Assembly: GCA_963771845.1 (NCBI GenBank) | Contig: CAVYVC010000044.1 | Location: 38,708 to 102,707 of the forward strand | Direction: 5' to 3' | Origin: VAZQ01 sp963771845 | GTDB lineage: Bacteria > Pseudomonadota > Alphaproteobacteria > Rhizobiales > Xanthobacteraceae | DNA length: 64,000 nucleotides | Shown here: positions 1-8,290 of the stretch, piece by piece | How the letters are laid out: every line of letters begins with the position of its first letter | Numbering within the stretch: the stretch's first letter is position 1 | Notes under the pieces: generated by a model | Database searches by the model: none | What the model saw: only the letters and a program-made list of their open reading frames with translations | What the model was told of the DNA's origin: nothing | Translations under genes and position numbers: made by a program

Positions 1-1
1 G

Positions 2-817
2 CGGGAACTCGGCTGGATCGAGGGCCGCACCGTCGCGATGGAGGTTCGCTGGGCTGAGGGAAGCCCCGAGCGCTACACCGAGATCGCGGCCGAGTTCGTC
101 CGGCTCAAGGTAGACGTCATTGTTACGGTAGGAAGCGCAGTTGTTGCGGCAAAGCAGGTAACATCTGTCATTCCCATCGTCTTCGCGGCGGCTGTGGACC
201 CGCTTGGGATGGGCTTAGTCGCGAGCCTGGCTCGGCCGGGCGGTAATGTCACCGGGCTGTCGATGCAGTCAGCCGAATTTGCCGGCAAGCGACTGGAATT
301 ATTACGCGAAGTTCTCCCCGGTCTCCGCCGATTGGCGGTCATTGGCAACGGCAATTATCCCGCCGCGGTACTGGAGATGGGCGGGGTTCAGGCAGCGGGC
401 CGCACGCTCGGCGTCGACGTCGACAAATTCGAAATCCGGCGCGCCGAGGATATCGCCCCGGCCTTCGAGGCGTTCAAGAACGGGTCGCAGGCCCTGTACC
501 TTTGTGGCGATGCGCTGTTAAACGCCTATCAAACTCGCATTAACATCCTGGCCGTAGGAGCGAAACTGCCTACGATCTACCCTAGCCGCAATTTTCTCGA
601 ATCGGGAGGTCTCATATCCTATGGAGTAAATAACGCGGACTTATTTCGCCGCGCTGCCGACTATGTCGACAAAATTCTGCGCGGGGCCAAGCCGAGCGAC
701 CTTCCTGTCGAGCAGCCTACCAAATTTGAACTCGTCTTCAATCTGACCACCGCCAAGGCGCTTGGCCTCGAAATTTCACCGACTCTGCTCGCCCGCGCCG
801 ACGAGTTGATTGAATAA
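2..817 (+). CDS. ABC transporter substrate-binding protein, PF04392 type (5' end outside window)
   Basis: The reading frame is open from base 2, so the gene begins before the window and its signal peptide is missing. The visible 271 residues begin with an ELGWIEGRTV-like stretch followed by an EVRWAEG-like segment, both typical of the PF04392 (ABC_sub_bind) periplasmic family. The middle has IPIVFAAAVDPLGMGLVASLARPGGNVTG, here split: IPIVFAAAVDP, then LVASLARPGGNVTG, a family hallmark. A GLISYGVN block and a C-terminal DKILRGAKPSDLPVEQP region also match. The protein should bind a solute in the periplasm for an ABC importer; the ligand is unknown and no permease or ATPase gene is visible. Such orphan binding proteins are numerous in Bradyrhizobium-like genomes. 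Confidence 0.85.
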   Translation, partial: RELGWIEGRTVAMEVRWAEGSPERYTEIAAEFVRLKVDVIVTVGSAVVAAKQVTSVIPIVFAAAVDPLGMGLVASLARPGGNVTGLSMQSAEFAGKRLELLREVLPGLRRLAVIGNGNYPAAVLEMGGVQAAGRTLGVDVDKFEIRRAEDIAPAFEAFKNGSQALYLCGDALLNAYQTRINILAVGAKLPTIYPSRNFLESGGLISYGVNNADLFRRAADYVDKILRGAKPSDLPVEQPTKFELVFNLTTAKALGLEISPTLLARADELIE

Positions 818-992
818 AATTCGCTGCACGACCGCTGGGGCAATTGCACGCATTACCGCGCCGCTTTGGCCGTTTACAACAATATCTGCCGGAAGCTGCC
901 TCATACACCGCGGCAATGAGCAGGGTTTTCTTTAAAACAGCAAGCACTGACAAGGGGCCTGCATCAAGCGCAACCGCCTAACGGGCATTATC

Positions 993-1622
993 TCACCTGC
1001 CGAGCAAAGTTTCAGTTCGCTCGTGCAACCGCTTGATCAAGCCTTCGGCGCCGCCTGCGGCGATTATGGAGGCGAATTCATCCCGGCGCGTCGCGAGATC
1101 GCTGATGGTTCCGTTGAGATAGATGTCGACCACACGCTCGCGGCGGACCAGGTAATTTATGCTCACGGTCCGGCCGTTGGTCTGCACCAGCTTTGTTTTG
1201 ACGACTTCACCGCCGCCGCGTGATTCTGGAACCGTCTGCGGGTCGACGGTGAAGCTTTCGCCGGAATAATCTTTTATCTGACTCGCATAATCGGCAACGA
1301 TGAACCGCGCAAACGCGTCCCGGACCGCCGCCTGTTGCTCGGGCGAAAAGGTTCTCCAGGCGGGCCCCACCGCCAGTCGCGTCATCGTCGGCATGTCGAA
1401 CACCGCCTCGAACACAGGCGTAAAACGCCGGTCGCGCTCGCGCACGCTGAGCCGCGCAGCCTGTTGGATCGTGGGCATGAGTTGCTGATAATAAGTCTGG
1501 ATCTTGGCGACGGCAGCACTTGGCGTTTGCGCGCGCACTGGGAGCAAGCCGCAAAAGCCCAGTACTGCGACAGCCATGAGCCAGGTGACCGAGGCCCTCA
1601 GGCCGAGCTCGCAATCCCTCAT
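993..1622 (-). CDS. hpnM: HpnM-like MlaC-family phospholipid/hopanoid-binding periplasmic protein
   Basis: This 209-residue protein has an N-terminal hydrophobic signal (WLMAVAVLGFCGLLPVRA) and then an MlaC/Ttg2D (toluene-tolerance, PF05494) domain. Visible family features are the helix with YYQQLMPTIQQA, the RFTPVFEAVFDMPTMTRLAVG segment (given in two parts: RFTPVFEAVFD, MPTMTRLAVG) and the YLVRRERVVDIYLNGTISD-type strand region. MlaC proteins carry lipid between inner and outer membranes. It is transcribed divergently from an HpnN-type transporter, the arrangement expected for the hopanoid-associated member HpnM, so the symbol rests on context as much as sequence. Start taken at ATG 1622; a second methionine at residue 16 is possible because no strong ribosome site precedes the first. 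Confidence 0.82.
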   Translation of the reverse strand: MRDCELGLRASVTWLMAVAVLGFCGLLPVRAQTPSAAVAKIQTYYQQLMPTIQQAARLSVRERDRRFTPVFEAVFDMPTMTRLAVGPAWRTFSPEQQAAVRDAFARFIVADYASQIKDYSGESFTVDPQTVPESRGGGEVVKTKLVQTNGRTVSINYLVRRERVVDIYLNGTISDLATRRDEFASIIAAGGAEGLIKRLHERTETLLGR

Positions 1623-1932
1623 TTACCCAATTCCACCACTGCCTGCAGGTGGTTTTCGTTTGATCAATCGCCGTCGCGTTTCGCTCTCACAATCGCTTGC
1701 AAGAGCAGATTGTGGGCGCAAGCGCAGGCGTAAAAGCATCTGTCAAATTTTGCGGCTGGATTGAGGCTGCGTCATGGCGAGCGGCGTCAAAAGCTGGCCT
1801 TCATTTGCACATCATATCGAAGGCGAGTGACGCCGGCCGATGAGCTCTTCCCCGAGGGCGGCATGCCACGTCAATCCGGGCTCGTATCCTACGCATGCAC
1901 TCGTGAACAGCTCGCATCAAGATTTCCGTCCG
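1623..1932. other. divergent hpnM-hpnN intergenic region
   Basis: About 310 bases separate the two divergent genes, so promoters for both should lie here. I see no convincing gene, no strong -35/-10 pair and no operator palindrome. An open frame extends upstream from hpnN to an ATG at 1840, but the added residues have no recognisable character. Confidence 0.4.
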
Positions 1933-4662
1933 ATGACAACGCGTGCAGCGGCTGGCACCCTGGTGGCGGCCCCGGATGCCATTGACGCAATTGCTGTTCA
2001 ACCGCGTGATACTGCCAGCCCCCAACACAGCCGCCACCCTTTATCCCTCCCCCGCTTGCGGGGGAGGGATAAAGGGTGGGCTGCGATCACACGGCTGGTG
2101 CAGCTGTCGAGTCGCTATGCCTGGCCGGTGATCCTCGGTTTTCTGCTCCTCGCAGTAGTGTCGGCGAGCTATTTCACGCGGCACTTTGCAATGACGACCG
2201 ACAGCAAAAAGCTCTTGTCGACCTCGCTGCCATGGCGCGAGCAGGAGAAGATGCTGGATGCTGCCTTTCCGCACCGGGCTGACCAGATCATCGCGGTAAT
2301 CGATGCGACCACGCCGGAGGCCGCCGATGACGCCGCCGATGCGCTGGTGAACGGGCTTGCATCCAGGTCGGACGTCATCCGCAGCATCGACCGTCCCGAT
2401 GGCGGCGAGTTTTTCGAGCGTAATGGCATCCTCTTACTCGGTCTGGAGGACGTACAACGTACAACCGCAGACCTGATTTCTGCGCAGCCCTTTCTCGGAA
2501 CGCTGGCCGCCGATCCGACGTTGCGCGGTGTTTTTCGCACATTGTCGCAGTCGCTCGAAGGTGTGCGCCTGGGGAAAGTGAAACTGGAGGACATCCAGCC
2601 GGCGGTCATAGCGCTTGCTGACGCATTGGAGCACCTGGCGAGCGGAAGCAATCCGGCTTTCTCCTGGCGCACGCTGATCGCTGGCCGGCCGCCGAAGCCC
2701 TCGGAGCTTCGTCGCTTCGTGAACATCGAGCCGATCCTCGATTTCAGTGATTTGCAGCCCGGGCGTAAAGCAACGGCGGTGATCCGCGATGCGGCCGCCC
2801 GCCTCGGCCTCACGCCCGAACAAGGCGTGAAGCTGCGTCTCACCGGACCGGTTGCGCTTGCGGACGAGGAGTTTGCCTCGGTCGCGGACGGCGCAGTCGT
2901 CAACGGCGTCATCACGTTGCTTCTTGTCGGCCTGGTGCTGTGGCTCGCACTGAGAAAGGCACGCATCATCCTGGCCGTTTTTGTGAATCTCGTCTTCGGA
3001 CTGGTTTATACAGCCGCCGTCGGCCTATGGATGGTAGGAGCGCTGAACCTTATCTCGGTCGCATTTGCCGTGCTCTTTGTTGGCCTCGGCGTTGATTTCG
3101 GCATTCAGTTCTGCGTCCGCTACCGCTCCGAGCGGCATGGGTCCGGCGATCTCAATCAGGCGGTTCTGGCGACGGCACGCGGAATTGCGGCGCCGCTTGT
3201 GCTCGCAGCCGTGGCGATCGCGACCGCGTTCTGCTCGTTCCTGCCGACCGCATATCGAGGCCTTTCCGAGCTCGGCCTGATCGCCGGAGTGGGCATCATC
3301 ATCGCGCTCGCAACGACATTGACCCTGCTTCCGGCCTTGCTCACGGTGCTCAAACCACCCCCTGAGCAGAAGCCGATCGGTTATGCCGCACTGGCGCCTT
3401 TGGACCGTTTTCTGGAAAAGCGTCGCAACTGGATAGTCGGGACGACGCTGGCCGCAACAATTCTTGGTTTGCCGCTCCTTGCTGGTTTGCGCTTCGACTT
3501 CAATCCACTCGATCTGCGCGCGCAGGATACCGAGTCGGTCGCGACATTACTCGACTTGATGAAGATTCCCGATACGAGCCCCGACACCGTCGACGTGCTC
3601 CGAAGCAACCTCACCCACGCCTCGGCGACTGCAGCGGAGCTGCGGAAATTGCCGGAGGTCGGCAGGGTGGTGACGCTGCAAAGTTTCGTTCCCGAGGATG
3701 AGGAGGCCAAGCTCGCCCTGATCGACGACGCGAGTTTTTTCTTTCAGAACACACTTAGCCTCGACGAGGTTGATCCCGAGCCGACGCCGGCAGAGACGGC
3801 AGAGGCGATCAGGAACCTGGTCCGTGACCTGTCCAATTCGGCGGGTGAACTCAACAGTCCTGCCGCGGCACAGGCGCGCCGCCTCGCAATCGCGCTCGCG
3901 CCGCTTGCAACCGGGCCGGCGGCTGCGCTGGACGCAGTGCGGCACGCTCTGATCCCGCCGCTGAGCACGACGCTTCGTCAGGCAAGATATCTGCTTTCCG
4001 CCGAGCACGTGAGCATCGAGACTCTTCCACCGATCCTGAAGCAGGCCTGGATGTCCGCCGACGGGCGAGCCCGGATCGAGGTGGCGCCGAAGGCAGACGC
4101 CAACGACAATGCGTCCCTGCAACGCTTCGTCATGGCAGTCCGGACTGTCACACCCGATGCCGCCGGAAAGCCGATCTTCGCCATCGAGGCTGCATCGAGC
4201 GTCGTTTCCGCATTTGTCCAGGCCGGCATCTTGTCGGCAGTGGCGATTGCATTCGTCCTGTTCGTTGCACTGCGCCGTTGGGTAGACGTTGCATTGACTC
4301 TGGTGCCCCTGCTTGTTGCCATTGTCGTCACGCTGGAAATCTGCGTACTGATCGGGCTGGAGTTGAATTTCGCCAATATCATCGCGCTGCCGCTTCTTCT
4401 CGGTGTCGGCGTCGCCTTCAAGATCTACTATATTGTTGCTTGGCGTTGCGGTGAGACGAACTTCCTGCAATCGAGCCTCACGCGAGCCGTGTTCTACAGT
4501 GCCGCCACGACCGCCATCGCATTCGGGAGCTTGTGTTTCTCACACCACCCCGGAACATCGAGCATGGGCAAGCTCATGGCCCTGTCGCTCGTGACGACCC
4601 TCTCAGCCGCAGTCATTTTCCAGCCGGCTCTGCTTGCCACCCAGCAACAGAAGCGCGCGTGA
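1933..4662 (+). CDS. hpnN: HpnN-type RND/MMPL hopanoid transporter
   Basis: The protein has about 909 residues and the RND/MMPL layout of HpnN: one N-terminal membrane helix (WPVILGFLLLAVVSA), a large periplasmic domain with the family block FAMTTDSKKLLSTSLPWREQ, a cluster of helices starting near VVNGVITLLLVGLVLWLAL with LFVGLGVDFGIQFCVRYR, a second periplasmic domain, and a C-terminal cluster with LPLLLGVGVAFKIYYIV. HpnN moves hopanoids from the inner to the outer membrane in Rhodopseudomonas-like bacteria. The start is uncertain. ATG 1933 gives an unusual 60-residue leader partly encoded by a perfect palindrome; GTG 2098, just before the first helix (VQLSSRYAWPV), is an alternative, and neither has a strong ribosome site. 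It is followed by mlaA in the same direction. Confidence 0.88.
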   Translation: MTTRAAAGTLVAAPDAIDAIAVQPRDTASPQHSRHPLSLPRLRGRDKGWAAITRLVQLSSRYAWPVILGFLLLAVVSASYFTRHFAMTTDSKKLLSTSLPWREQEKMLDAAFPHRADQIIAVIDATTPEAADDAADALVNGLASRSDVIRSIDRPDGGEFFERNGILLLGLEDVQRTTADLISAQPFLGTLAADPTLRGVFRTLSQSLEGVRLGKVKLEDIQPAVIALADALEHLASGSNPAFSWRTLIAGRPPKPSELRRFVNIEPILDFSDLQPGRKATAVIRDAAARLGLTPEQGVKLRLTGPVALADEEFASVADGAVVNGVITLLLVGLVLWLALRKARIILAVFVNLVFGLVYTAAVGLWMVGALNLISVAFAVLFVGLGVDFGIQFCVRYRSERHGSGDLNQAVLATARGIAAPLVLAAVAIATAFCSFLPTAYRGLSELGLIAGVGIIIALATTLTLLPALLTVLKPPPEQKPIGYAALAPLDRFLEKRRNWIVGTTLAATILGLPLLAGLRFDFNPLDLRAQDTESVATLLDLMKIPDTSPDTVDVLRSNLTHASATAAELRKLPEVGRVVTLQSFVPEDEEAKLALIDDASFFFQNTLSLDEVDPEPTPAETAEAIRNLVRDLSNSAGELNSPAAAQARRLAIALAPLATGPAAALDAVRHALIPPLSTTLRQARYLLSAEHVSIETLPPILKQAWMSADGRARIEVAPKADANDNASLQRFVMAVRTVTPDAAGKPIFAIEAASSVVSAFVQAGILSAVAIAFVLFVALRRWVDVALTLVPLLVAIVVTLEICVLIGLELNFANIIALPLLLGVGVAFKIYYIVAWRCGETNFLQSSLTRAVFYSAATTAIAFGSLCFSHHPGTSSMGKLMALSLVTTLSAAVIFQPALLATQQQKRA
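2034..2079. repeat. perfect 46-bp palindrome at the start of hpnN
   Basis: Two 22-base arms are exact reverse complements around a 2-base TT loop. The left arm contains CCACCCTTTATCCCTCC followed by CCCGC. It has the look of the dispersed CTCCCC...GGGGAG palindromes of Rhizobiales. If hpnN starts at 1933 it encodes a Leu-Pro-Arg-Leu-Arg-Gly stretch; if the gene starts at 2098 it lies in the leader and could form a strong hairpin in the mRNA. Confidence 0.85.
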
Positions 4663-4808
4663 TGTTTACGGCTGTGGCAAAAAAGTAACAGTCTAGCGAT
4701 ACACAACTGATAGCCTAGGGTCCACGATACGATACGCCGTAGCCTTGGGTTGCGGCGTAGATTGGCGCGTGCGGCATCGAGACCGCGACAGGGGATGAAC
4801 AAAGAGTC

Positions 4809-5597
4809 ATGCGCTGCGCTCAAGGTCGGATCCGACGGGCGATCGCGTGCGTATTGTCGCTGCTCCTGAGCGCCTGCGCGGCAGCACATCGAGACGCCTC
4901 GCTGCCAGTCAGCGATCCCAACGAGCAAACCAATCGTGAGGTGATGGCCGCGAACCAGGCCGTCTTGCGACCCGTGTCAGAGGCCGTACAGGCCGTGATT
5001 CCCGGGCCGGTACACGACCGCTTGCATGATTTCAATTCAAACCTGAAGGAGCCGCGCATCCTCGTAAACGACGTGCTGCAATTGCGTTTGGAAGCAGCGG
5101 CACATACGGCGGGCCGCTTTGTCGTGAATTCGACGGTGGGTCTCGGCGGCCTTCTCGATGTCGCGAGCCGCGAGGGCATTCCGCAGGAGAGCGGGGACTT
5201 CGGCCAGACTCTGTTTGTCTGGGGGGTCGGCGAGGGCCCGTACGTCGTGCTACCCTATCTGGGCCCCTCGACGCTGCGCGATGCAGTCGGCTCTACGGTC
5301 GATATGGTCGCCAACCCGCTCGGCTGGCTGATAGCAACGCAGATAGCCCTGACAACCACGCAAGTAGCCGTAAGCGCCAGCACCACAAGCCTGGATGCGG
5401 CGGATCGGCTGGGTCAATTGAAGATGGCGGAGGATGCCTCCATCGATTTCTACAGCTTTATCCGCTCGAGTTATTACCAGATGCGGCGCGCGGAGCTGCG
5501 CCAGGCGCTTGGCCTGCCCAACGTCGTCGAGTCTCCGGCCACCGCTGAGCTTGACGACCCGGCTGACGCTGGGCAGTCGGTTGCCGCCGCCCAGTGA
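4809..5597 (+). CDS. mlaA: MlaA (VacJ) outer-membrane lipoprotein
   Basis: The 262-residue product has a lipoprotein signal with a lipobox LLSAC, so it should be lipidated at Cys of that motif. After it come the MlaA/VacJ hallmarks: DPNEQTNREV, a LHDFNSNLKEPRILVND segment, the GRFVVNSTVGLGGLLDVA block, GDFGQTLFVWGVGEGPYVVLP (given as GDFGQTL, WGVGEGPYVVLP) and GPSTLRDAVG. MlaA sits in the outer membrane and removes misplaced phospholipid from the outer leaflet, handing it to an MlaC-like carrier. The downstream neighbour of hpnN and proximity to the MlaC-like hpnM suggest a shared lipid-trafficking role. Length and motifs are complete. The gene lies 146 bases after hpnN and may be cotranscribed. 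Confidence 0.92.
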   Translation: MRCAQGRIRRAIACVLSLLLSACAAAHRDASLPVSDPNEQTNREVMAANQAVLRPVSEAVQAVIPGPVHDRLHDFNSNLKEPRILVNDVLQLRLEAAAHTAGRFVVNSTVGLGGLLDVASREGIPQESGDFGQTLFVWGVGEGPYVVLPYLGPSTLRDAVGSTVDMVANPLGWLIATQIALTTTQVAVSASTTSLDAADRLGQLKMAEDASIDFYSFIRSSYYQMRRAELRQALGLPNVVESPATAELDDPADAGQSVAAAQ

Positions 5598-5622
5598 CGC
5601 GTCAACGTGACGTCACTTTCGA

Positions 5623-7029
5623 TCAGTCCGAAGAGGCAAGGTCTACTGTTTGATCGACCGTTGCAATGAGGGCATGAGCACAGTCGGCCCAGCTTCGCGC
5701 ACGATATTGAGCCCGCAGTTGTGCTTCGCGCGCGGGCAGGTACCCCGGATCAATGAGCGGCCGTTCGATCTTTGCCAACGCATCGTCTTCATTCGATGGA
5801 TCGAAATAATCGATAAGGGTGCCAGCCACTTCCGGGATCGACGTGCGGTTGGAGGCTACGCAGAACTTGCCGTGCGCCAGGCTTTCCGCAATCGGCAATC
5901 CCCAACCCTCGCAGAAACTCGGAAAGACCGTGAATAAGCAGGAATCATACGCTCGCTGCAATTCTGCATCGGTCAAGCCTCGCAGCAGGATGATCTTGCC
6001 ATCCAGATATTTGCTCGCCTCGAGATCCGCCAGCAAATCGTCGACCAACCAGCCAATCTTCCCGGCAAAGATCAAGCTCGGAACGAGGTCGGCACCGTGC
6101 CGCTGCAACAGCCGTTGCCATACTCTAACAAGCAGCCGATGGTTCTTTCTGGCTTCAATGGTGGAAACGAACAACACATACCGTGCAGGAAAGCTTGTCG
6201 TTGCCTGACCTTTCGCCGCGGACCGGTCCGCCAAGCCAGACCCCAGCTGCAAAGCCTCGACGCAAGGCAATCGCCAGCCCAACTCCGAAGCAAACTCGAT
6301 AAGAGCAGTCCGCGTATACTTCGAGTTGGTGAACACCACATCCGCAACCGCTATGGCATCTCGAAGCCAATTGCGAAATTGAACCGTGTGACGTGGCTCG
6401 ACAAGAGATTCATATTGAATCGGAATGAGATCGTGAAGCAGGATGGAGAATCTTATTCCGTAACGTTGCTTCAGTTCGGCAATATGCTCGATGTAGCCGG
6501 GAATACCCCAACCGGCTCCAATCGATACGATCATGTCACCACGCTGCATGGACTGCGCAAACCGATTCTGCTGGAGCCATGTCTCGACGAAATCGCGGGT
6601 CGCAACCTTGAGGATTGAAAAGAAAAAAACCGGATGCCGCATGACAACCGGGATAGATCCGGGAAATTTTTCCCAAAATACTGCCGGCTCCCAAAATGTC
6701 TTCCACGGAGCCTTGCTGCCGGGCGGGTTCAAGTATGCGGAACGGATTGCGTCGAAGCCGATCGGGTGGAGTCGTTGGTTGTACACGCTGAGCCGGCAAA
6801 AACCCACGCGTCCGGAAGGGCCGTAGAGTGTCTTGGCTGCACGATAAATCTCGAATGAAACCCGCTGTACGCCGCTCGGGTTGCGAAAATGATCAAAGTA
6901 TCGAAGGAAATCCTCTACTTCGAACCAGATAGCAGGCAGACGAGTCTTCCGAGCGAAATAGACTTCCTTTACGGGTTCCCTCACGCCGGTCACGGGCGGC
7001 AATAAAGCGCTTCTTGCGTTGTCCATCAT
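5623..7029 (-). CDS. glycosyltransferase family 4 (GT-B) protein
   Basis: About 468 residues with a GT-B retaining glycosyltransferase C-terminal half: YVLFVSTIEARKNHRLL, then FPSFCEGWGLPIAESLAHG, where the two glutamates spaced by seven residues form the usual EX7E donor-binding motif, then TSIPEVAG. The N-terminal part has FRNPSGVQRVSFEIYRA, found in GT4 enzymes of polysaccharide and glycolipid assembly. It presumably adds a sugar from a nucleotide donor to a surface glycan or lipid at the cytoplasmic membrane. It lies 90 bases upstream of nothing else on its strand but directly downstream of hpnL in the same direction, so the two may be cotranscribed. Start placed at ATG 7029; a TTG at 7065 would add 12 residues, and neither has a clear ribosome site. 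Confidence 0.82.
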   Translation of the reverse strand: MMDNARSALLPPVTGVREPVKEVYFARKTRLPAIWFEVEDFLRYFDHFRNPSGVQRVSFEIYRAAKTLYGPSGRVGFCRLSVYNQRLHPIGFDAIRSAYLNPPGSKAPWKTFWEPAVFWEKFPGSIPVVMRHPVFFFSILKVATRDFVETWLQQNRFAQSMQRGDMIVSIGAGWGIPGYIEHIAELKQRYGIRFSILLHDLIPIQYESLVEPRHTVQFRNWLRDAIAVADVVFTNSKYTRTALIEFASELGWRLPCVEALQLGSGLADRSAAKGQATTSFPARYVLFVSTIEARKNHRLLVRVWQRLLQRHGADLVPSLIFAGKIGWLVDDLLADLEASKYLDGKIILLRGLTDAELQRAYDSCLFTVFPSFCEGWGLPIAESLAHGKFCVASNRTSIPEVAGTLIDYFDPSNEDDALAKIERPLIDPGYLPAREAQLRAQYRARSWADCAHALIATVDQTVDLASSD

Positions 7030-7155
7030 TGGGATGATTACAAAGCGAAACGTGCGACGTGGCAAATCAAAGTTTCTGGCAGGCTGCGTCCCCGCCAGTT
7101 GATATTTTTACGGAAAATTGATGCTTTGGGTTGCGCCGCGGCTGATGCTGCTCAG

Positions 7156-8229
7156 TCAGCGGCGGTGACACTGCGACGACTTCAAATTGACCTCGCTGGC
7201 GTGCGCTCGCGCGCGCCGGCCTAGAAGATAATGTCCTTCCATCCAATGCCAGACCAACAGTCCCGGCACACCCAAGGCCAGCTCGCGTACCCGTTTCGAC
7301 AATGCAATCGCCAGTGCCGTGTCAGCTGATAACCCGAACAGCGTCCCGAACAGGACAAAGCTGGTTTCGAGAACCCCCAATGCCCCAGGCACCATGAAGG
7401 CTGCCGCGCGAACGCCGGAACCAAGGCTTTCGAGGATGAATGCATCGATGACGCCGAGGGGCTGCCCTAAAGCCTGCATCACCAACCAGACTTCGCCCGC
7501 GCTGGCGGTCCATCCCATGAGCTGCAAAATGCTGGCGCGGAAGATGGGGCGCCCGCTTCGGTAAGCTGCGACAACTGCATCATCGATCGCCGATGCGCCG
7601 GCTATCCATCCGGACAGCCATCGTTCGGGCAACAGCCGGCGAGTGAGTTTCGCGGAGCCGAAAAACAGGCCGCGATGCTGGAATATGACGAATGCCGTGA
7701 CCGCCGCAAATAATACGGCTGTACAGATCAGCACCGCCCACGCCAGCAGCAGCACACGATGTTCGGTCGAACGCATCAGCAGCAATCCCAGTCCCGCGAG
7801 GACGAACATCAATTGGGTCGATACACCGATGGTGATGTCCACGACCATGCTTGCCGCCGCTTGCGCGCCCGGCACGCCGCGCAAGCGGACAAGGCGCACG
7901 CTTGCGACATCGCCACCTATACCGGCGACCGGCAGCAGCGAGTTGATGGAGTTGCGGATCCAACGTATCCACATGATGTTGATGGGATCCGGACGACTTG
8001 AAAGCGGCAGCAGCTCACGCCATGAGAGAGCGCTGAAGCTCAAAGGAACAAGATGGTACACAGTGATGGGGATGAGCCACCAGCCGATGACCAGCATGGC
8101 ATGCGCGACGTCCGCCGCACCGCTCGCGATGATCAGGTAGACGACCAGCAAGCAACCGCAAAGCGCGGCGATGATCAGCAAAGCAGGCAGGTGTCCAGCT
8201 TTGAGGGTGCGAGGAAATTTGATGGGCAT
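7156..8229 (-). CDS. hpnL: HpnL-like flippase-fold membrane protein (LPG synthase TM family)
   Basis: A 357-residue multipass membrane protein of the UPF0104 / lysylphosphatidylglycerol-synthase transmembrane (PF03706) family. Distinctive stretches are WIRNSINSLLPVAGIGGDVA, a RLRGVPGAQAAASMVVDITIG segment (given as RLRGVPGAQAA, SMVVDITIG) and AAAFMVPGALGVLETSFVL. These match the hopanoid-associated branch HpnL, and the gene lies in the same block as hpnM and hpnN, which supports the name. Function is presumed to be lipid flipping or trafficking in the inner membrane; it is not a hopanoid biosynthesis enzyme itself. ATG at 8229. It is divergent from the M23 peptidase gene with only 61 bases between them, so their promoters must be packed together. 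Confidence 0.8.
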   Translation of the reverse strand: MPIKFPRTLKAGHLPALLIIAALCGCLLVVYLIIASGAADVAHAMLVIGWWLIPITVYHLVPLSFSALSWRELLPLSSRPDPINIMWIRWIRNSINSLLPVAGIGGDVASVRLVRLRGVPGAQAAASMVVDITIGVSTQLMFVLAGLGLLLMRSTEHRVLLLAWAVLICTAVLFAAVTAFVIFQHRGLFFGSAKLTRRLLPERWLSGWIAGASAIDDAVVAAYRSGRPIFRASILQLMGWTASAGEVWLVMQALGQPLGVIDAFILESLGSGVRAAAFMVPGALGVLETSFVLFGTLFGLSADTALAIALSKRVRELALGVPGLLVWHWMEGHYLLGRRARAHASEVNLKSSQCHRR

Positions 8230-8290
8230 TCGTTACCGTCTATCACCCATTTCTGCCCATTCCAATTGAAAGGGAAGGCTCCGTCGGACA

